Source: Phallusia mammillata (taxonomy: Eukaryota; Chordata; Ascidiacea; Phlebobranchia; Ascidiidae). Taken from it: a stretch of DNA of 64,000 nt. Location: contig QLIY01000107.1 of NCBI GenBank assembly GCA_003260075.1, positions 177,920 through 241,919 on the forward strand. Direction: 5' to 3'. Numbering within the stretch: the first letter of the stretch is position 1; each line of letters opens with the position of its first letter. Positions 15,001 to 30,000 of this stretch are shown here, one piece after another. The notes below the pieces were generated by a model. That model had not been told where the DNA came from. It saw only the letters and a list, made by a program, of their open reading frames with translations, and did not search any database. Position numbers and translations under genes: made by a program.

Positions 15001-18000
15001 GTAAAATGTTGTTGGTTTATATTAAATAGGAAGTTATACGACGGGGTAGATTTTGGTACTGAGCAGGCCTAATACAGATTATAACAAAAAATTAAATTGA
15101 CTTAGTTCTTTTGCCTTTGTTCTTTAAAAAAAAATTAAACTATATTGGTCCCAAACTGGTGCAACAGCTCTTGCTGTCCTTGTATATGTATATATTCACC
15201 TCACAAGCTCAATAAAAATCTTACTGCATAAGTTGATTTATTTGGCTTCAGTGCATAAACTGCAATGAAAGCGTTATGCAAAGCAGTGGAACATTGTAAA
15301 TAAAAGTGTAGATTTTTTCTCCAATTGACTAACAACATCTTTAAGTGCAAGAATGTAGAACCTATGTTTGCATAATTTTTTACTGTGATAATGAACTTCT
15401 GTACTCAGTGACAGACATTTTAAAGAAATTCATGCCTGTCTGATGCTTTAACTTTAAATGCATAGAAGATTAGTTTGGCTGTCTATGTCACCTAAAAAAG
15501 CATGTCGTGTCATGGAAACAATAAAAACACACACAAATATTATTCATAATTGTGTTTTGTGCCATGGCTAGCTACATTGAAGCTCTGTGATAAGCAAGTT
15601 TACATCAATAGGTGACCTTATATGGAACATTGGGGATAAGTTGTTGCCAGGGGATTATGTTAATTGGAATCCAATGTACTTTGGTTTTCATCCAACTGAC
15701 GATTGTGGAATATTCGAAGCAGACCAGGGCTGGAAATGGAATATTCGTGACTGTGCAGAATCTCATCCATTTGTTTGCCAAAAGTGTAAGTAGTATTTGT
15801 TAGGTTGTGTTGTCACTCTGTGCTTAATTTTGCGTGGTATAGGTTTAACACATATACTTTACTGGATACAGGGGGCAATAAACTGAACACTGAATGCTTG
15901 GTATCTTATGTAATTGCTCATTTATCTTATGCGTATTTGTTTATTCATTTTGTTTCGCTTTGAGATTCCTTTTTGATTTGAGTTTCTTTTTTTCAATCCA
16001 GAACTGCTGTAGTTGTACTTAAATAACTTCAAACTTTAAATCAAACTTTGTTCATTGAATGTTTAGTGTTTCTAAATATTAACTGGATTGATATCATTTA
16101 TTTAGTATTATGTTACTATTGTATGTTTGGAGTATAGTAATTTGTAATGTATAGACTAGAACAGGGGTCGGCAACCCCTGGCATGCATGCCAAGGTTGAC
16201 TTGCCAGGTAGTTTTACATGGCACACAATCCAATTTTCGTGTTTATATTGAAGTATCAATTTAACTTGTAGCACTGCTTGTTTATAGTTTTTGTCATGCC
16301 GTTGTCTTAAATTCAGCCTTACATGCACAAAACACTTTGCTTTCTCTTTATTATTGTTATCTGTTGGCACAAACCACTATTATTTAGAAAAACGTTGCAC
16401 ACGAGGTCATTAACACATGGAAACAACAAGTAAATTGGCACATGTCGCCTAAAAGGTTGCCAACCCCTGGACTAGAATGTATTTAGATAACGGCTTTTTG
16501 ACCACTTGTTATATTTTTAACAGATTTTTGCAGATACCCACCCAGAGTTATGAAAGGTAAACATACAAATAATGCTATTATGTTTTACATGACAAACAAT
16601 GTCTCTTTTTCTAGAAATAATGAAAATAAATTTCATCATGAAAGACACATGTATGCCTCCGTGTCTGTTGCATGAAAACTGCGTCAACAATACTTGTGTA
16701 TGCTCAGAATTATATTATGACTACAACTGTTCGTGGAATGCGGGTAATTACCTGAGAATTAACCACTTTTTTACTGCAAGTTGTAATTTCTCATTCCTGT
16801 CAAAAGAGCAAAAATTTTGGTTTGAAAAATGTTCTCAATGCGAAGCAATTTCTTTTCCCTGTCAATCTTTCTCTGTCAAAGCGCATGCTGGTGCAATCGT
16901 GCCCTACTAGTAGAAAAAAATTTGCTGCACAAACAATAAACCCCAACTTAACCTGCAAACTAACTAGACTTTGGTCTGTGTTTTAAATTATTTGTATCAA
17001 AAGTAAACTAAAATTGGCTGCAGACAGTTTTAGGCTGTTTCGACCCAAATGCTCTTATCAGTACAGCTGGTGGTGACATTACACTGATAGGCTAGTGTAG
17101 CCAGATTTCAGCACTTAAATTTGTTGTAACTAAAGGCTGAAAAGCCATGCCTCACAACATATTGTGGGTGCCACAACTAGGTATAAAGCTAGTCTGTATG
17201 GCCAACGTCTTGTCACCAGCTGCATGATGAGACCTTACTTGTTGAAACATTGTGAACTGTCAGTATCTTATGTATTATCGCAAAGGGCTTTTAAAAGTTG
17301 GCTGTGTATGTTTTATTCATAACTTCCATTCTAGGTTTGATACTGGTATTTGACACCACTAATGTTGGTGACGGTGCTTAGTGTAGGCATTGAAACTGTA
17401 TAGGGAACGTTAGAATCATAACAAAGTATTTGTCTCCACTTTTGCAGGTCTGTATGCTGCGGGAGATGGCAGGATTGGTAACAAGACTTTTGTCACATTT
17501 AAAGAAACTGCAACTTACGAACAAGCAACGGAATATTGTGCAGGTGTGTTATAAATTTATTCTAAAAAATATAACATGTGTTTTTTTGTTAAAAAAAGTT
17601 GTTGATAATCAGACTCGCATTGATTGTACCATTTGGTTGCATAGGCTTAAACTAAACCCCTCAGTTTTTTTCATTAATACTTTCCAGTTATAAACTGCTT
17701 TCAAAGACAATAATACAAATTTGTGTACTTACATTTTAGACATTTGGGGAACATTAGCTGTGCCCAACACAGCAGAAAAACATGAATTCATTCTTTCCAA
17801 AGCAACTGGAAATTTGACTGGTTTCGCCACGGCTATGTGGCTTGGGATGACCGACTTGGACAAGGAAGGAGTCTGGAAGTTTGTTACAGGGGAACTAGTT
17901 AACTTGCCACCTGATTTTGTAACAAGTATGAGAACTGCTTTTTAAATTGTTAGCAGTCAGATTTGAATTAACAGTAGGGCTAAGTACATCATAACATATT

Positions 18001-21000
18001 ACAATGCAAAATGAATAAATGTTTTAACACAGGGGTGTGCAACAGTTGTTCGTTGGTGTGCCAAATAAGCAGTTATAAAATTATGGGTCACCAGAGACTC
18101 AGTGCGAGAGAAAACAGTCACAAATAATAACAGAATGGTAATTTTCTGAAGTCCTCATCATAAAAATGCCCACCCTCTTAATAAACGATGGATGACTTCA
18201 GAGTTTTCAGCGTGTTTTAACGCTTGCTTAAATTAAAACAGAATTGCCGGAGGGCTTAGTTGGGTAAATACATTTCATATTGCATTTCACACATTTTATA
18301 TGTATTTTAACTATTCCTATCAGCAAATAATCTTTTTTTCTGTAATTTGTGTTTTTCTACTAGCTGCCTGTTTGTAGAAACTCCTATTATATAAAAGTCT
18401 GTTTACAGATAAAACTGTTTTTTTAGAAAATATAACTGGTTTGTTTCGTTCTTTAATGCACACTGACATTTATTGGGTGGTCAGTAGAATATGATTGAAG
18501 TGACTTAAATGCAAATTTCGTGTATAGATTTGACTGGTGATGGCAAAATTCCATGGTATTCATACAACACAAGTTCCAGCGACAAGCGATGGCATTTTTA
18601 CTACGATGAGGCTGATCTTTTGTTGAACAAATCTGCAGCGGTTGATTTTTGTGCCCATATGGGAGGTCATCTTCCTATTATTCGAGATGATGATGAAAAT
18701 ACTAGAATGGGTGACTTTCTAGCTGTAAGTTTGTTTGTTCTGAATGCTAATGAAAAAAATACTTTTTTTTCTCAATTGTGTGCTTTGTCAGTTCTCTGGT
18801 CATTTGTTTGGATAGTTTCAACAGAGAATTAAAAAATGAAACAAAAATTACCACACAAAATGAATTTTATGGTAAGTAAAACAGTTAATTATGGGTCCCA
18901 TCCCTGAAAGGGTCAAATATTGATAGCTATGTAGATGTTGTACTCTGCTTCTTTTGTCTTGTTTTTTTTTCAAAATAACAGTCTGCATTTTACTTGTTTC
19001 ATGGTTGATAAAACTTTTTGAGATTTTTTTGATAATTGCATGTCTTGTGTTATTTATACTTTTGTTTAGCATTTTCCATGTTAAACAGATTTTCAAGCCC
19101 ATACTGTCACTTAAGTGTTTAACTGAGCACAGACCACCATGACCAACTTTAAGAATACTAGCTCAGTTTGGCCTACAAGTCTTTATTTCCTCAGGCCAAT
19201 CAAGCAAAATGGAAATTGGCATTTCCTGGTGTACCAGACAGAGTAACCCATGAAAGTGCTTGGATAGGAATGTCACGAGAATCTCATGAACCTCTGCAAA
19301 ATTTAAAGTGGGACGATGGGATTATTGCCAACATGCCAACGCTGTGGTACAACTGGAGAGGTCTTAGTTTGCCTCCTGAGAGTATCAGCAAAAGTAGGTG
19401 CACTGGAATAGCAATAGTAGGGTTGAGATTTCTTGACCAAAAAAAAAAATACATACGTCAGAATTAGGACCCAGTGTAGAATAGGATTTCCAAAACAAAA
19501 CAAGCCACTAAAGTGTATATAAATGGGTGCAATTGATGTGGCCTTCATATCACTGATGATGGCATTAGCATTTGCCGAAACATTTGAACAATAAAGCATG
19601 TCGCTTTTTATGTCTATTTTGGTCGTTATTTTTACCATTAAACTTATGAACAGATCCGTATATAGTGTTCCAAAACAAGCCATTTTTGGAAGATTTTTCC
19701 TACTTTTAAATCATTTATTTTGACTTTTGCTTCTGTCAAAGACTAAATTTTCACAAAATAAGCAACCTTAAGAACTGATCTAACAAGTTAATAATGCTAA
19801 CAGTGGCGTTTTCTCGTGTTGAAAGTGTATTCATGTTGTAATGTCAAGCTACCAATCATGGTGGCCACATTCAGGGTGAAACTACATACGGACTATTGTT
19901 GAAATTATGGATGAAATTATTATAGGAAGGCTGAGACGGCAGGCTTTAACGAAACCCCCCCCCCAGTGTATTCATGTTGTAATGTCAAGCTACCAATCAT
20001 GGTGGCCACATTTATGGTGAAACTACGTACAGACTATTGTTGAAATTATGGATGAAATTATTATAGGAAGGCTAAGACGGCAGGCTTTAACGAAGTTTGT
20101 CTGCGTTTTGATATATTTAATGGTCACACTGAAAACTCATTACCTGCCATGCTACATATTTCTTTTTACAGTGTACCATAGTTGGAATTACCCTCCAGAA
20201 CCAGATGGTGTTCGTTTGCTTGGTGGAGTTTCCTATGATGAGTTTTGTGTCGCAATCAAAAGCAACAAGAAGTGGTTTGACTGGGCTTGCTCCAATAAGC
20301 TGCATGTTATTTGTGAATTGGGTGAGTGTGTGGGGGAAATATGAAATAGCGGTATATAGGAATGTGCCAAAACTGCAAATTTTCTGTTTGGTCAAACACC
20401 CAGCATTAACATGAGATGCTCAGTTCTCGGCTAAGCACTCTCAGTGCATTGTGACGTCAACCCCCCCCCCGAGTTTTGTGTTGCAATTAAAAGCAACAAA
20501 AAGTGGTTTGACTGGGAGTGCTCCAATAAGCTACATGTGATTTGTGAATTGGGTGAGTGTGTGGGTGAAAAATGAAATAGCGGTATATAGGAATGTGCCA
20601 AAACTGCAAATTTTCTGTTTGGTCAAACACCCAGTATTGATGTGAGATGCTCAGTTCTCGGCCAAACACTCTCAGTGCATTGTGACATCACAAACATCTT
20701 AATTCCACGCTTGTTTTGTAGCTTTCCAAGGTACTGATGTCACCAGCAGCGTGTTAAGCTGTACAGACCCCAGAAATATGATAATATAATGCTCGGGTCA
20801 GTTAGAGCAACTGCTCGGCCGAGCACAAAACAGCGATGCTCAGTACCGAGTACTTACCCCCCCCCCGTTTTGTAGCTTTCCAAGGTACTGATGTCACCAG
20901 CAGCGTGTTAAGCTTTACAGACCCCAGAAATATGATAATATAATGCTCGTGTCAGTTAGTGCAACTGCTCGGCCGAGCACAAAACAGCGATGCTCGGTAC

Positions 21001-24000
21001 CGAGTACTTGGGTTCTAGCTTGGTTTGGCCCATCCCTAGCGGTATACCTGAATTTGAACTGTTTTGTCAGGTACACAATCATTGATGATGCCGAGACCTT
21101 TTTCATATGTAGCCATTTCAGAAATCAAAATTGTAGCCTATTGTGAAGAAATTCATCTGGTAAAAAAATTATACAAAACATTTGCTTACAGGTCCACCCC
21201 CCCCCCTTTTTCATTTGTAGCCATTTCAGAAATCATAATTGTAGCCATTTGTGAAGAAAATCATGTGGCAAAAAAATTATACAAATCATTTTCTTACAGG
21301 TCCTTTTTCATTTGAGCGTTGGCATAATGGTGGTAGTTTTCATGCTGAGCCGAATGATGGTTGGTGTAGAGAGGACTGCGGTGCGATGAGACTCGACCTA
21401 ACAACTGGATCATCCAGTGGTACAACCAACTTCTGGAATGATTTTATGTGCCAGAGAAGGTTAAGTTTTGCCTGTGAATTAGGTAAGACATAGAGGTGTT
21501 GTATGAAAACTTATCTGGTGTTAAGATTGGTGCTTTGCAGCGTGTCAACTAAGTTTTGTTGTGTCTTCATGGTGATATTACTTAAAGTTATTCTTTGCTA
21601 GGGCAACCTACTTGTGTTATGTTCTCACATTGACAAAATTTTAAATTTTAAAAGTTCTTGTGTTGGGTAACTGCAGACACATAAATATAATGTTACTCTA
21701 AATATAGCACCATTGTATTTCTGTTGTATTAAAAGTGATTTAGAAATTGCTTTCTTCATTACAGAAGTCTTGTTATAAGGTGTTTGATAAGCGCTTAGAC
21801 TTTTGTAGTCTACTTGACTTGTGCATATAACTTGTTCTAAGTAAAATAAATAAAAGGTTTCGGGGTTGACATTATTAAGCTTAAGGTTGTCAAAGTGATT
21901 TGGTAACAGTTGAAAACAGCAAACACAGTTTTGTCTTGCTAAACAAAATTTTCTTTGCAGACTTGCCAGTTGAATGTACATCATACAACCCTCCGCTTGC
22001 ACATGGTTGCATTCAAATTCTGTCACAGAGGGTAAGTTGCACAATTGATGAAACTGTTTAATATAATATGTGGATACTAACATCTACCAAAAACAAATTC
22101 TTAAAAATATAATGAATGGTTGGAAGTTTCATGCAAATTTGGCAGAGTTGCCTATTGTGAATTTTTGAAATAAATGTAACTCAACATGACTTTTGAATCC
22201 TTTTGTGTGTTTTTTTCACTTCTGATTTCAAACACAACAATGTTATATTGTACATTCAAATTACATTACAAGGCAGGCTACATTGCTAAAAAATACTTAA
22301 GTATCAGTCTGGTACAGAAGGATAAAAAATACCGTTCACATTTTTAATTGCAACAGGTATACACTTTCACAGATAGGCACTACTAGGGATGGACCGAGCT
22401 GAGCCCCCCCCCCGTCACAGAGGGTAAGTTGCACAATTGATGAAACTGTTTAATATAATATTTGGATACTAACATCTACCAAAAACAAATTCTTAAAAAT
22501 ATAATGAAATGGTTTGGAAGTTTATGAATTTGAAATAAATATACTCAACTCAACATGACTTTTGAATCCTTTTTTTTTTCACTTCTGATTTCAAACACAA
22601 CAATGTTATATTGTACATTCAAATTACATTACAAGGCAGGCTACATTGCTAAAAAATACTTAAGTATNGGCTACAATTTTGATTTCTGAAATGGCTACAT
22701 ATGAAAAAGGTCTCGGCATCATCAATGATTGTGTACCTGACAAAACAGTTCAAATTCAGGTATACCGCTAGGGATGGGCCAAACCAAGCTAGAACCCAAA
22801 GACTCGGTACCGAGCATCGCTGTTTTTGATGCTCGGTGCTCGGCCGAGCGGTTGCACAAACTGTCCCGAGCGTTAAATTTGCATATTCATACTAACATAC
22901 AAAATATTTGTTTGAAAGGGTATACAAGAACAAAAATGACTGTTTATTTAAATGCGTTATGATTGTGAAAAAACGCGTACTTCATGTGCCTGTACAGCTT
23001 AATACACCGCTGGTGACGTAAGCGACGTTGCAATGCTGAAACTTGCATGTAATAGGGAATGTTTGTGACGTCATAATGCAACCGAGCGTGCTCGGCCGAG
23101 CACTGAGCATTAACCTGAGATGCTCGGTGCTCGACCAAACAGAACACTTGGAGTTTTGGCACATCCCTAGACACTACCAATTAATATATAAACCAAGTTC
23201 AGCATAAACCAGTGGTTCCCAACCCTTTACAGATGGCACACCACCTGACATTTTTTTTATCACTGCATACTACCTAAACCCTGTGTGAATGGGTAGACCA
23301 AGAGATAGGCTTTTTAAGGCTGGGCTAGCATATTTCCATAACCAGCAAACTAAGCAATTTAAAAGGAATATCCAAACCACTGCTACAAGTGTTGCATGAA
23401 CCGCAGTTTTAGAACCACTGGTGTATACCCTAAGCTTGCTCAGTGCTCAATCAAAATGTACATTTCAGGTTTTTACTCAGCCTTTGATTATATTACATAA
23501 TTAAGCAGCATTCACAACAAGTGTTTGACTTCAACATTTACCACTTGCAGGCAAATTGCAATCCAACCTTATTATCTACAAACCTAATGGACCACTTGGG
23601 ACAGAGAACACTGGGCAACCTATGGAGTTATCTTAGAGAAGTTGAGATAAGAGCTCATTCTGATGTTGGACTTTATTCTGAAATGTGCAAATTTGAAGGT
23701 AAATCAATTGATTGGTCTAAAGTTTTATAGTTTACAAATATAACAACACCTGGAATGATGCCATATAATCGTTTTTTGAGAAAAACTTTTAATTACCGTT
23801 CCCGGGATTTTTTAGATTTTGCAAATTCCAGCCAAAAAATTTAAAAAAAAAACCCCCCCCCCCGTTCCCGGGATTTTTTAGATTTTGCAAATTCCAGCCA
23901 AAAAATTTAACGTTTTTTTTTCTAATTATGTCATCGCCATGTTGAAAACTAGTTTATTTTTGCTGCAAGCATCTGATTCGGTATGATTTTGTACATTAAG

Positions 24001-27000
24001 ACATATTTGCAATCCCACTTAGCGACAGCAAGTTTCGTGAATTACAAACAAAAAATTCGGTTTTATTTGGTACCACTGGGTAGTGCATTGTCACAAAAAT
24101 GATTTATGATCTTGTTTAAAAACGCTTACAAATTTTATCCCTAAAATTACCAAATGCCCTATTTCACAAAAACATGTTTTTGCTTGATTGTCTTTCTCTC
24201 AGAAGTTTTGAAACATTCCCGGGAGGGAACCCTATTTTAAACCTTTTGAATTTTTAAGAGAAGTATCTAAAAGCCCTTTTGTTTGCAAAGGATTCATATT
24301 TCTTAAAGAGGGCTTTGAAATTTCGTACGATCTTGAAGCATTGACTTACACAAAAGCAGAAGAACGCTGCAAAAATCAAGATGCTGTTCTTCCAATGGTA
24401 ACAAAGTTCTTTGATTGTTTTTGACATAAATAAAAATACATGTGGTGTATAAGATCTATTGGCTACTTACACTTTTTTTGAAGGTTATTGACTGTTAACA
24501 AGTCCTGATACCAGTTATTTGTAACATTACGTCTCATTGTGCATTTTATCTGTTGGAGGTGTTGCAGAAAACCAACGAAAAATGCCTAAGCTTTAAAAAA
24601 GTTTATTTTCCTAAATTTCAGCTTGCAAACTCTTCACTTGCTGATGATGTGATAAAGAAGTTGAAAGATTCTCATCTCAGCACTGGAATCAAAAGATGGT
24701 GGATTGGATTGACTGATAGAGATGTTGAAGGTTTGAAAAGCATTTTTATCTATTAACAATTGCATTGAAGATGTAGATAAGAGTTTTGGTTGTGTGGCAA
24801 TGTGGTTCCTGGTAAACTTTTAAGCCTGTCAAGGGATATGTGATAAATAGTTGATATCTACTGCTCTAAACCATGCCCACAATTTGTTTGACTTGTAAGT
24901 AAACAACATATATTTGATAAGATAAAGCAAAATGTGTGACCACCTTTGTTTTGTACTAAAGAGCAGTAGTTAGAAGTGGAGCTGTGTGAATCTCTACATG
25001 CACCATTAACCAAAAAGGGGTTGAGGTTCATATATGTAGTAGCACTAACTTTTACCACTAAAATAAACCTGACTCGAGTTACAAATAACATGGACCTGTA
25101 TTTTGTTTCCATGTGCTAGTTCAGTATCAACCATTTAGGTATCATTTTGTTTTATCAAGACTGTTTACATACCTAAACATATATAAGCTAGTAAAATTAG
25201 TGTTTAAGTTGAAAAAAGTATTTAATGTTGTTCAGTGGTCCCAGAGACCCTTATATCAACTCAAAATGTAGGCCTTATATCAACTCAAAATGTAACACTT
25301 TGCCAGTTGTTTGCATGTTTAAAGTCAACAACACCATTGAATCCTAGGTTTTTATGAATGGTCGAGTGGTGAACCCTTGGATATAGCTAAAGGAGATTTC
25401 ACAAATTGGTCAGCAAACTATACGGGTCCTGAGTCAGCTAAGGACTGTGTAGCCATCGATGTAACAGATGGAATGCATTGGATAGTGGATGACTGCAAGG
25501 CTACATATGGTTTCATGTGCATGAAGGGTAAAATTATTTTTGTTTTCATTTTTTTTTGCTGATGATTGAATAATTTTTCCCAAGACAAGTGTAATTATAA
25601 TTTTCAAGGATGAAGTTTTGTTGTTGTAAACTAACTTAATTGGTCCTGAACATAAATAAATCTGGACAAGTTGGATACTAATTGCACTTGGTTTTTTTAT
25701 TAATGTCTGGCAAAATCCTCTAAAATATCACACCAAGCAGATGTGTATTAATTTTGATGTGTTTTAATAATTTGGGTGGCAGTTTGCTGTTTGGGCAGTT
25801 ATGGGGCTTACATGCTTTGACCAACAGATGATTATGTTCAAACAGTTTGCTTTTAAAAACAAAATAAGTAAAAGCTTTTGCTCAAGCTTCATCAAACAAA
25901 ACAAATTTACCTGCAAGAAACAATTCTTTTTAACATTAGAAGACTAACCCAATGTTGATATTTGACTGGTTTAGTTACTCGGCAGTATCCCAGCAAGTAC
26001 GAAGCTGTACATCGCAATGAAGTGTATCACCTTCGTCATGGTAAAGCAGCACTACCCAGTATTTATGCGAAATCAGTTGAGGAAGCTCAGAAGAACTGTG
26101 AAAAAACTAAAGGGTGCAGATTATTTTTACTTTTTTGCATATTATTCCAAAATTTCAAATAACAACTTGCTTTTACATTGAGCGTAATTTTTTCTTCAAA
26201 TCAGAATGTCTATTTTACTGAATTAAAACAAGATACTATTGATTAATTTGATTGCTAAAGCAAAGGCAATAAATCCTGAAGCAAGAGTTTTATTCTGCTT
26301 ACAATTTTACTGTTTTAATTTTCACCAGAGATCTTGCTGATGTAAATGATGATGTCACAGCTTGGTTTTTAAAGAACTACATTCTAAATCAACCAAATGT
26401 AACTTATCATCATACATCCAGGTAAAATGCCTTTGGCCCTGCAAATAAAAACGTAACAACTATATGCTGACTACTGGCACAGAAAAAAGTCAAATTGTAT
26501 AAACTTACTGATAAGACAGGGGTTGGCAACTATAAACAAATTCAGCTCATCAAGCAGAAGGTTAGGCCAAGGTACTTTGCACCTTAACCTTGCAGCTCTT
26601 GGTTTTGGTGTGCAATTTGGAAAGGTTGCTGACCCCTGGTATAGGTCGTAATGACAGTAGGGATGAGCCAAAACTGCAAATGTTGTGTTTGGTCAAACAC
26701 CGAGCATCTCATGTTAATGCTAGATGCTTGGCCGAGCACACTTGGTGCATTGTGGCATCACAAACACTCCCAACTCCATGCTAGTTTTGTTCCAGGGTCC
26801 CTTATGTCACCAGCAGTGTAACCGAACATTGAAAACAACGATCCTTGGTACCTAGTACTCGGGTTCTGGCTCGGTTCGGCCATCCCTAGTATCCAGAATT
26901 GAAACCAACACATTTTCTAAGGGTTGAGTGTTTAGTTGAACTTGCTACATCCTACCGCAACTGCTTTACTCTCTACAGTTTGTTAACAGGAGCAATTCCT

Positions 27001-30000
27001 CCAACATGTATGTATAACACAATACTAAAACTAGTTTGCCTGTTTAGATATTGGCTTCATCTATATGACAAGCCTCCAACTAAAAGACTCAGACCCCAAG
27101 ACAGAAACTGGGTTTGGAGAAAGAATGGAACTGAAAAGCCGTTCTTATATTCCTCACCATTCATTCGTGGTATGTCATGCTGCTACATATATTCAGATGG
27201 CATTTTAGGTAGCTGTAGCTTTTAATACCCTTTAATTTCCGTATAACAATGTATTTTTGAGCATTTTACCTATGATTCTATTTTGTTGTTTTAGCATAAT
27301 TTTTATAGTTTAATCATAAACCTTACTGCCAAGGTACTGGTGTATATAGAATACATCGTTCAGACGTTTCGACAATCTCTGTTGTCATCATCAGTGCAGG
27401 TGATTGTCGATACGCCTGAACGATGTATTCTATATACACCAGTACCAGTAATGTTTATGATTAAATCACTTTTCAAGTTCATGCATAGTGTTCCTAAGCA
27501 TTTTTATTGTTGTCTGGTAAGTTTGCCTCAATTGCAGTCACAAAATGAAAAAAATCAATCGTACAAAATACTCAAAAAGTGTGGCAAACAATCATTTATT
27601 TACGTAACAGAAATATTAGTTTCTGCTATTTAGAATGCTTTGTCAGTTTCTGTCTCTGTCAGTTTATTTAAATAGAATCTATTACACAGGCGGATTCCTG
27701 TAGATTGTTATGACATTACACATACACTTAAGTTAACATGATTATTTTCAGATGGGTTTAAAATTGAAAACATTGGTAAGATAAATTCAACAAGAGCTCG
27801 ACTTTCATATGAAGAGCGGTGTCTCTATGGTGACCATAGAAATGGTACTTTTGGAAACCCTTTTGGGAACTTTTTGCAACATTACTATACCAGGAGGTAT
27901 GGAGCACTTTGGTATTTTAAAATGTGCAATTATTCAATGGACCACAACTCGAAGAGCATTAAATAAACCTTTACCTAACAAAACATTATAAATATTGATG
28001 CATATTGCTTGACTTTGTAATAAAAAGGTGCTTGTAAAGTTATCTCTTAAGTTTGCATGAAACATGGATGTTTAAAATTTCTTGCTTACCAATAGATACA
28101 AATAACTTGCTCACTTATAGCTGTGTGTTTTTCTTTTGTCACTTCATTAAAAGGTATACAGCCCACAGTTAATAGGCTAAAATTGAAAAATAAAATAACT
28201 AAAATCTAAGAAAGTAATAAATGGCCACTTACAAACACCTGAGGCACGATACAGTAGAATTTGTTTCATTTACATGCACAACAAAAAATACTGTGTTTTG
28301 ATTGGTTGCAGCAAGTCATGTGACTTTAACCGTCCTGAAAGGATTGAGTGGGTGTGGGTATCACAGTTTCATCTCATGCATATATTCACTGAACGGTGTT
28401 TGACAGCGCTTTTTCCTATACATGATATAACTCATGCAGGTTAGTTTAAATATATGTTTGGTCGTACAATTAATAACTGTATCTTACCCATAGACTCGTA
28501 AAGCAAGCTTCATGTTTAGGGATATTGTGCTACAATAAAATCTTACTACCTAGTGGTGGTAGTAGTAAACAAGGCCCACATTTTGTTACTTATATCCAGA
28601 ATACATATTAAATTGTTGGCGAAACTAGTAGCTATGGGATGGATTATTTTTTTCCCTTGAAACTAGAGATCTGATATCGATTTATTGGTAGTTAAGTAGG
28701 CAAGCTGATAACCAATATTAAAAGCCGACATTTTATTTGTAGTAGAAGGCCTAAATTTATATATTTTTAATTGAAAAAAAAACTCTGATATCAGTCTGAG
28801 GTCCTTGCGGATATCAGTGTTTTCCTACTTTAGACTTGGTTTCGAGTGTAGCAACAGTTGATGGGTTAAAAATTCAGAATAAGCTTTTGATTATGGACCT
28901 TGCAATTGTGGTTCAACTGCTAAAATAAATGTTGGAACATAACATTGTGAAAACTATGTGTATATTGCTGTTTTTGCTTGTAAAGTTAATGTTCTGTGTT
29001 TGATAATGACAGTATAATGATACGAACATGTTTGCATGTCAAGGTATGTTCCCTGGTGTTCGAGTCCTTCCATGCAACTTGTCAGATGTCAATCAACATT
29101 GGATCTGTCAATCAAGCAATCCCTTTCACATCAAGCTGAGACACAAACAACATACTTATCTATTTGACATGGTGAGCATGAATATATATTAAGCAATGAG
29201 GCCTCTACTAAGCAATGCGTTTTAAATTCATTGTGATAAATTTTAGGAAGAAAACTGTGATAAAGAACCTAGGTTTAAACTAGAGTTGCACCAAATTGAC
29301 CTGATTTGGGTTTAGTCGAAACCGAATAATCAGCAGTTTTGCCAAATTAATTCCCCCCCCCCCTGTGATAAAGAACCTAGGTTTAAACTAGAGTTGCACC
29401 AAATTGACCTAATTTGGGTTTAGTCGAAACCGAATAATCAGCAGTTTTGTCAAATTAATTTATCAGAACCAACCGAATCATTTATGACGCCATGTGAAGT
29501 CACTCAGTGTATTCCACAGTAATGCAAACAGTGGTGTTACAGAACAGACTAGTCACGTTCTGTTATCATTTGAGTTGTATGTTTAAAAGTTGCCTTGGAC
29601 ATACCTACCAGCATGACAATAAATTGCTGAATTTTTGTCTGAAGTGTACTGGGAAAAACGAACCTTATAAAGCACCAAAGACACATTTGACACTTCAAAT
29701 TGGTAAAGATTTGGTTAATTCAGCTAAATCTTTGTAAAATTGACAAATTCGGCTGAATATATTTGGCAAAGGGAATATTCATTACATCACTAGTTTAAAC
29801 AAGGAAAAAATGATTTCATGCACTGCAACAACACTTTACCATTACTGCAATTGACACTAAGGCATTCATCTGACCAGTTGTGGCAGAATTTTATTTTAGA
29901 AGTTGAACATTTTTCGGTGCTTGTGATTTGACTTTCATGAGGCTTAATACTGGGCTTGTTTAGATGAAGTGGTAGAATGCTGTTGTGGTTCAAAGCTAGA

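Noticed and set aside
19303-22083. Minus-strand frames of 92-152 residues
   Set aside because: They overlap + strand CTLD exons or introns and carry no domain signature.
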